Positions 13,750 to 17,072 of a stretch of DNA of 17,072 nucleotides are shown piece by piece. This stretch comes from Bacteroidales bacterium. GTDB taxonomy: Bacteria; Bacteroidota; Bacteroidia; Bacteroidales; UBA932. Made by a program: the position numbers and the translations under genes. The stretch spans positions 1 to 17,072 of the forward strand of contig JAFTYS010000041.1 in NCBI GenBank assembly GCA_017461285.1, written 5' to 3'. Position 1 is the stretch's first letter, and every line of letters begins with the position of its first letter. The notes below the pieces were generated by a model that did no database searches, had not been told where the DNA came from, and saw only the letters and a list, made by a program, of their open reading frames with translations.

Positions 13750-14533
13750 ACATCTGCGAAGGATACTGACGTGGAAGGCACCGTAGAGACACGGTGCCTT
13801 TTTCTACACCCATTTCGGCAAGAGCCTCTGCCGAACATCTGTAGGCAAGGTCGTGGGTGTTGTTGTTCTCGCTAAGATGGCACAGGAATATGTTCCGCAA
13901 GCCAGGATGCCAGAAGCGTCTGATTGCGCTTGCACACTCGTCGTTGCTGAGGTGGCCGCAGCCCTGGACAATCCTCATCTTAAGCTCATATGTATACGGG
14001 CCGCCCATAAGCATGTCCATGTCATAGTTCGACTCGACAACGACCGTATCGGCCTGGCGGGCGAATTCGACAGCTTCGTCGGTCATCCTGCCTATATCGG
14101 TCATTATCACGAACTTATATCCTTCCACATCTATTGCATATCCGACCGTCTGCGTCGCGTCATGTGGAACGACAAAATATCTCACCCTCATTCCGGCGAC
14201 TTCGTTCCACTCCCCTTCCTGCAGGATGCGGCGGCATGGAGCGATTGTAGGAGCCGTGAAAGTATGACGTGCCAGGGCACCATGTATGACTTCAGTAGTA
14301 TAGACAGGTTTGTTCAGTCGCTTGCAGAAAGAGCCGAGATGGCGGATATGGTCAAGATGGTCATGGGTCACGAGCACTGCAGAGAACGAATCGTAGTTCA
14401 GATCGTATTCCTGAAGCACCTTCTTAAGCCTACGCAGGCTTACACCGGCATCAATGACGATTCCGCCCTTTTCAGTTCCCAGATAATAGCAGTTGCCGCA
14501 GCTTCCGCTGGAAAGGCTCATGAACTTAACCAT
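13739..14533 (-). CDS. YycJ/WalJ-type metallo-beta-lactamase-fold hydrolase
   Basis: A 264-aa cytoplasmic MBL-fold protein. The metal-binding motif THDHLDH (58-64 counted from an alternative TTG start, two less from the ATG), a later HDATQT histidine, the aspartate in MTDIG and the histidine in GHLSNDE complete the metal site. The N-terminal SLSSGSCGNCYYL is typical of the YycJ/WalJ group, proposed to act in DNA metabolism or cell-wall control as a nuclease-like enzyme. I prefer the ATG at 14533, which overlaps the phosphatase stop as TGATG; the frame also has a TTG at 14539. The last ~20 codons contain the terminator of the convergent fucosidase gene. Family assignment is firm; the substrate is unknown. 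Confidence 0.9.
   Translation of the reverse strand: MVKFMSLSSGSCGNCYYLGTEKGGIVIDAGVSLRRLKKVLQEYDLNYDSFSAVLVTHDHLDHIRHLGSFCKRLNKPVYTTEVIHGALARHTFTAPTIAPCRRILQEGEWNEVAGMRVRYFVVPHDATQTVGYAIDVEGYKFVIMTDIGRMTDEAVEFARQADTVVVESNYDMDMLMGGPYTYELKMRIVQGCGHLSNDECASAIRRFWHPGLRNIFLCHLSENNNTHDLAYRCSAEALAEMGVEKGTVSLRCLPRQYPSQMFTL
13775..13803 (+). terminator. Fucosidase terminator inside the MBL coding end
   Basis: A perfect 10-bp stem AAGGCACCGT / ACGGTGCCTT (13775-13784 with 13791-13800), loop of 6, is followed by a T run (five Ts ending at 13803), 25 bases after the fucosidase stop. The same bases encode residues near the C-terminus of the MBL protein on the other strand. Confidence 0.85.
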
Positions 14534-15186
14534 CAGCAAGCGCCCTCCATCTTTATTTCCGGATCACCTAGCACATCCGCCAGCAGAGCGGAAAGATCGG
14601 TACCCGGCTGATAATAAACAGCAGGCAGACCGGCCGCAATGGAACCGTCCACATTCTTCTGAGAATCATCGATGAAAAGCATCTGCTCCGCAGGAAGACC
14701 GATCTCTTCGATCACCGACTTATAGAACTTTTCCGACGGCTTGAGCGCCTTGACTTCATATGAAAGGAAACACTTCCTGAAGACCTTGTCCAAAGGTGCG
14801 CCAGCCTCTTCGAACAACTTTGTCGAATGGGGCATGCATATAGGATTGTTGTTACTCAGGAGATATAGTTCATACTTCTGCGCCAGCCTGTTGAGGAGTT
14901 CCGCCTTATACGGGCTGATACCCACCAGAATATGCCACATGGCTTCATCCACGAATTCCGGACGGCTGCCGGGCCTCGATTCCGAAAGGACGATCCTTCG
15001 GAAATCTTCTGCAGAAAGGGTTCCTTCCTCGAGATCGCCGTAAATGCCTTTCTGGTGGCATGGGTCGATCAGTTCGTCGATCCTGCCAAATCCGAGAAGG
15101 TCCTTGAAGGCTCTCTTGCAGTCCTCTATGTCAAGGTCCACAAGAACGCCTCCCATATCGAATATAAGCGCCTTAATTGTTTTCAT
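14533..15186 (-). CDS. HAD-superfamily phosphatase (subfamily IA)
   Basis: A 217-aa hydrolase close to the YihX / glucose-1-phosphate phosphatase group. Motif I is FDMGGVLVDLD with nucleophile D10; the second Asp of the usual DxD is replaced by Gly, as in other members with DxGGV. Motif II is LLSNNN (S111), motif III ALKPSEKFY (K149), motif IV FIDDSQKNV (D173, D174). A helical cap lies at about 16-95. It likely dephosphorylates a sugar phosphate or nucleotide in the cytoplasm; the substrate cannot be read from sequence. The start overlaps the TPR gene by 14 bases and the stop overlaps the MBL start, so the three genes form one translationally coupled operon. Confidence 0.9.
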   Translation of the reverse strand: MKTIKALIFDMGGVLVDLDIEDCKRAFKDLLGFGRIDELIDPCHQKGIYGDLEEGTLSAEDFRRIVLSESRPGSRPEFVDEAMWHILVGISPYKAELLNRLAQKYELYLLSNNNPICMPHSTKLFEEAGAPLDKVFRKCFLSYEVKALKPSEKFYKSVIEEIGLPAEQMLFIDDSQKNVDGSIAAGLPAVYYQPGTDLSALLADVLGDPEIKMEGAC

Positions 15187-17071
15187 CTTCGCAATATTTC
15201 TTTATCACGCCATAGGCATCCTCCACCCCAAGCTCTCCCGCACGCGAAAGGTCGATGCATCCCTTCTCCTTGTCCTTCAGATAGATCAGCACCAGTCCTC
15301 GGTTGAAGTAGGCATCTCCCATATATGGATACAGTTCTATGGCTTTGGTATAGTTGTCAATCGAATTGATATGTTCAGAAGACAGGCAGTACAGGTTGCC
15401 GAGATTGTAATAGACATACGGGATGTCCTTGATTATCTCCGCTGCCGCCTTCATGTCTTCGATGGCGTCGGTGTAGTCATAGCTTCTTGTGACCTGGTCC
15501 TTCACACGGGCACGGGTCGTGCCGGCATCATCCATCGAAAGCACCTGCACGTTGCTTTCGATCGAAGCGATGAACTCGATCATTTCCGCTCTGAGCGCAC
15601 CGCGGTTCATCCTGTAGAAAGCCTCGTACATGCGTGACACATCCGCTTTTTCACGGGATGCGTCCACAGCCTGGCCATAATAGTTCAGAGATGAGTTGAA
15701 CTGCTTGGCCGAATACTCGTTCAGTGCCCTGAGGAAAAGTTCCTCTGCAGATGGGTCGGCACTTCCGTAAGCGGCGTTCTCCACTGCGGCAAGTACTGCA
15801 TCGTCTGGGTGGACCACGTCATTCCTTACTTCGACTCCAACCGGCATGACGGCTTCGAATCGGTTGATCAGAGAATTCTCATATCCTCTCTCAAGAGCAT
15901 AATTCGTATCATCCTTGGCTCCGGTAAGGACAAAACGGTACAAAGGCCTAAGCCTGATATCGATATCGCGATGCTGCAGGAGTTCGTCGTTGAAGTCCTT
16001 CTTAGCGAATTCCGCATCCAGAGACAGCAGAGAGCTGTATTTCTTGGTCGTGTCTGCAAAGGATCCGGCATCCGAGATATTCTTTTCCCTGTATTCCTGG
16101 ACCTTCTTGCGGGCAGTCTCATAGTCGTTCTTCGACGATCTCATGTCGCCGAGAAGGCTCTTGACATAGGCCCTGTTCATGTATGCCTTGGCAAAGTCCG
16201 GGTAGAGTTCGATGGCCTTGTCATAGTCCTCAAGAGCATTGCGGTAAAGCCCCATCTCAATGAAGATGGAAGCTCTATTGAAATACGCCAGCACATTCTC
16301 CGGATTTATGTTCAGCACCCTGTCCATATCGTCCAGGGCATCTTCATACGCCCCAAGCTGGGCATTGATGAGGCCTCGGTTATACAGCGTCAGGGCATTT
16401 CCCGGCTCATCCCTCAGCACACGGTTAAGATCCGACATGGCTTCGTTATACCGTTCCTGTTCATAATACATTATGGCCCTATTGAAGTAGGCGAAGGTAT
16501 TTGTCGTATCCAGCTCAATCGCCTTGTCCATATCGGCTATGGCAAGTTCATATTTGTTCTGCGATGCATACACACGTCCGCGGCGGACATAGCCTTCAGG
16601 ATCGAAACGGTCCAGACGTATCGCCTTGTTGTAGTCGGAGACCGCTTTCAAGGTGTCGCCAAGGAAGAGGTAGCTCGCTCCCCTGTTCAGGTATGCCGAA
16701 GGGTCTTTCGGCTCCTTTCTTATGTATTTGTCAAAATCCTTTACGGCATTGTCGAACTGCTGGGAGAGGAAGTATGTCACGCCGCGGCTGAAATACAGGC
16801 CTATCTCTCCCGGACGCAGGTCTATCGCCTTCTGCAGGTCCGCCAGGGCCTGGTCATAATTTCCGTAGCGGCTTTCCGTGATGCCACGGTAATGGTATCC
16901 GGAGGTGAAGACAGGGTTTATATGGACAGATCTGTCGAAGTCCTGACGCGCTCCTCGGATGTCTCCGAGGTTATATTTGGCGATGCCCCTGAAGAAGAAT
17001 GTCCAGTAGTCGGCCGTATCAAGCTGGGTGAGGATATTGAAGTTCTCTATCGCCTGTGCGTACTTGCCGTC
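15173..17071 (-). CDS. Tetratricopeptide-repeat protein, N-terminus outside window
   Basis: The frame is open through the right edge, so the true start is beyond 17072; the Met at 16780 lies in the middle of a TPR (…GLYFSRGVTYFLSQQ) and is not the start. At least 632 residues are visible. About nine consecutive 34-residue TPR units with typical endings such as DYDKAIELYPD and AYFNRA fill the N-terminal part. A less regular middle (roughly 16130-15730) follows, then more TPR-like helices and a final pair (SIDNYTKAIELYPYMGDAYFNRGLVLIY). Such proteins are protein-protein interaction scaffolds; in Bacteroidota large ones are often periplasmic, but the signal region is not visible here. It leads the operon with the phosphatase and the MBL hydrolase. 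Function unknown. Confidence 0.88.
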   Translation of the reverse strand, partial: DGKYAQAIENFNILTQLDTADYWTFFFRGIAKYNLGDIRGARQDFDRSVHINPVFTSGYHYRGITESRYGNYDQALADLQKAIDLRPGEIGLYFSRGVTYFLSQQFDNAVKDFDKYIRKEPKDPSAYLNRGASYLFLGDTLKAVSDYNKAIRLDRFDPEGYVRRGRVYASQNKYELAIADMDKAIELDTTNTFAYFNRAIMYYEQERYNEAMSDLNRVLRDEPGNALTLYNRGLINAQLGAYEDALDDMDRVLNINPENVLAYFNRASIFIEMGLYRNALEDYDKAIELYPDFAKAYMNRAYVKSLLGDMRSSKNDYETARKKVQEYREKNISDAGSFADTTKKYSSLLSLDAEFAKKDFNDELLQHRDIDIRLRPLYRFVLTGAKDDTNYALERGYENSLINRFEAVMPVGVEVRNDVVHPDDAVLAAVENAAYGSADPSAEELFLRALNEYSAKQFNSSLNYYGQAVDASREKADVSRMYEAFYRMNRGALRAEMIEFIASIESNVQVLSMDDAGTTRARVKDQVTRSYDYTDAIEDMKAAAEIIKDIPYVYYNLGNLYCLSSEHINSIDNYTKAIELYPYMGDAYFNRGLVLIYLKDKEKGCIDLSRAGELGVEDAYGVIKKYCEDENN

Positions 17072-17072
17072 G

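Noticed and set aside
14534..14539. TTG start giving two more residues for the MBL hydrolase
   Set aside because: The ATG at 14533 overlaps the preceding stop as TGATG, a common coupling arrangement, and family members start near this Met.
13853..14611. 252-codon open frame on the plus strand
   Set aside because: Antisense shadow of the MBL hydrolase and phosphatase genes.
16778..16780. Met at 16780 as the start of the TPR protein
   Set aside because: The frame continues upstream to the window edge with clear TPR sequence.

Overview
The window looks like a chromosomal segment of a Bacteroidales (Bacteroidota) bacterium, probably gut-associated. The evidence is the protein families (secreted dipeptidyl peptidase IV, GH95 fucosidase lipoprotein, Bacteroidota-style TPR and TrkH proteins), the lack of Shine-Dalgarno sites, and promoter boxes of the Bacteroides type (TAnnTTTG, once with an upstream TTTG at the usual spacing). 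I cannot name the genus; 'Cryptobacteroides-like' is only an impression.

Left edge (1-400): the 3' end of ATP-dependent phosphoenolpyruvate carboxykinase, closed by a strong hairpin that can terminate transcription from both sides. A long imperfect palindrome follows.

Centre left (560-5293, minus strand): the unusual part. Two tandem paralogous loci each encode a TIR domain, a PEGA-like beta domain, a short charged linker and a long array of ~34-residue WG repeats. The downstream copy is intact (687 aa, 12 full repeats that are very alike in DNA) and has its own canonical promoter. The upstream copy has an extra N-terminal segment resembling the N-terminal domain of translation initiation factor IF-2, and 14 more diverged repeats. 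One extra base splits it into a TIR part and a WG part. The region looks AT-rich against its neighbours and is probably accessory. A role in anti-phage or stress NAD+ cleavage is plausible but inferred from the TIR domain only.

Centre (5323-11312, minus strand): reading in transcription order, a membrane sensor-like protein without a kinase domain, the potassium uptake channel TrkH (4-base overlap), a RecD/Dda-type helicase (2-base gap), a spacer with GC-rich hairpins, then secreted dipeptidyl peptidase IV. The upstream TIR-WG locus starts 29 bases after the peptidase stop with no visible terminator, so it may be read from that transcript.

Right (11389-17072): a GH95 alpha-L-fucosidase lipoprotein on the plus strand, divergent from the sensor gene with closely packed promoter boxes. 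It converges on a tight minus-strand operon of TPR protein, HAD phosphatase and YycJ-type metallo-beta-lactamase-fold hydrolase, whose reading frames all overlap. The fucosidase terminator lies inside the 3' coding end of the hydrolase gene. No tRNA, rRNA, CRISPR array or transposase gene was seen.
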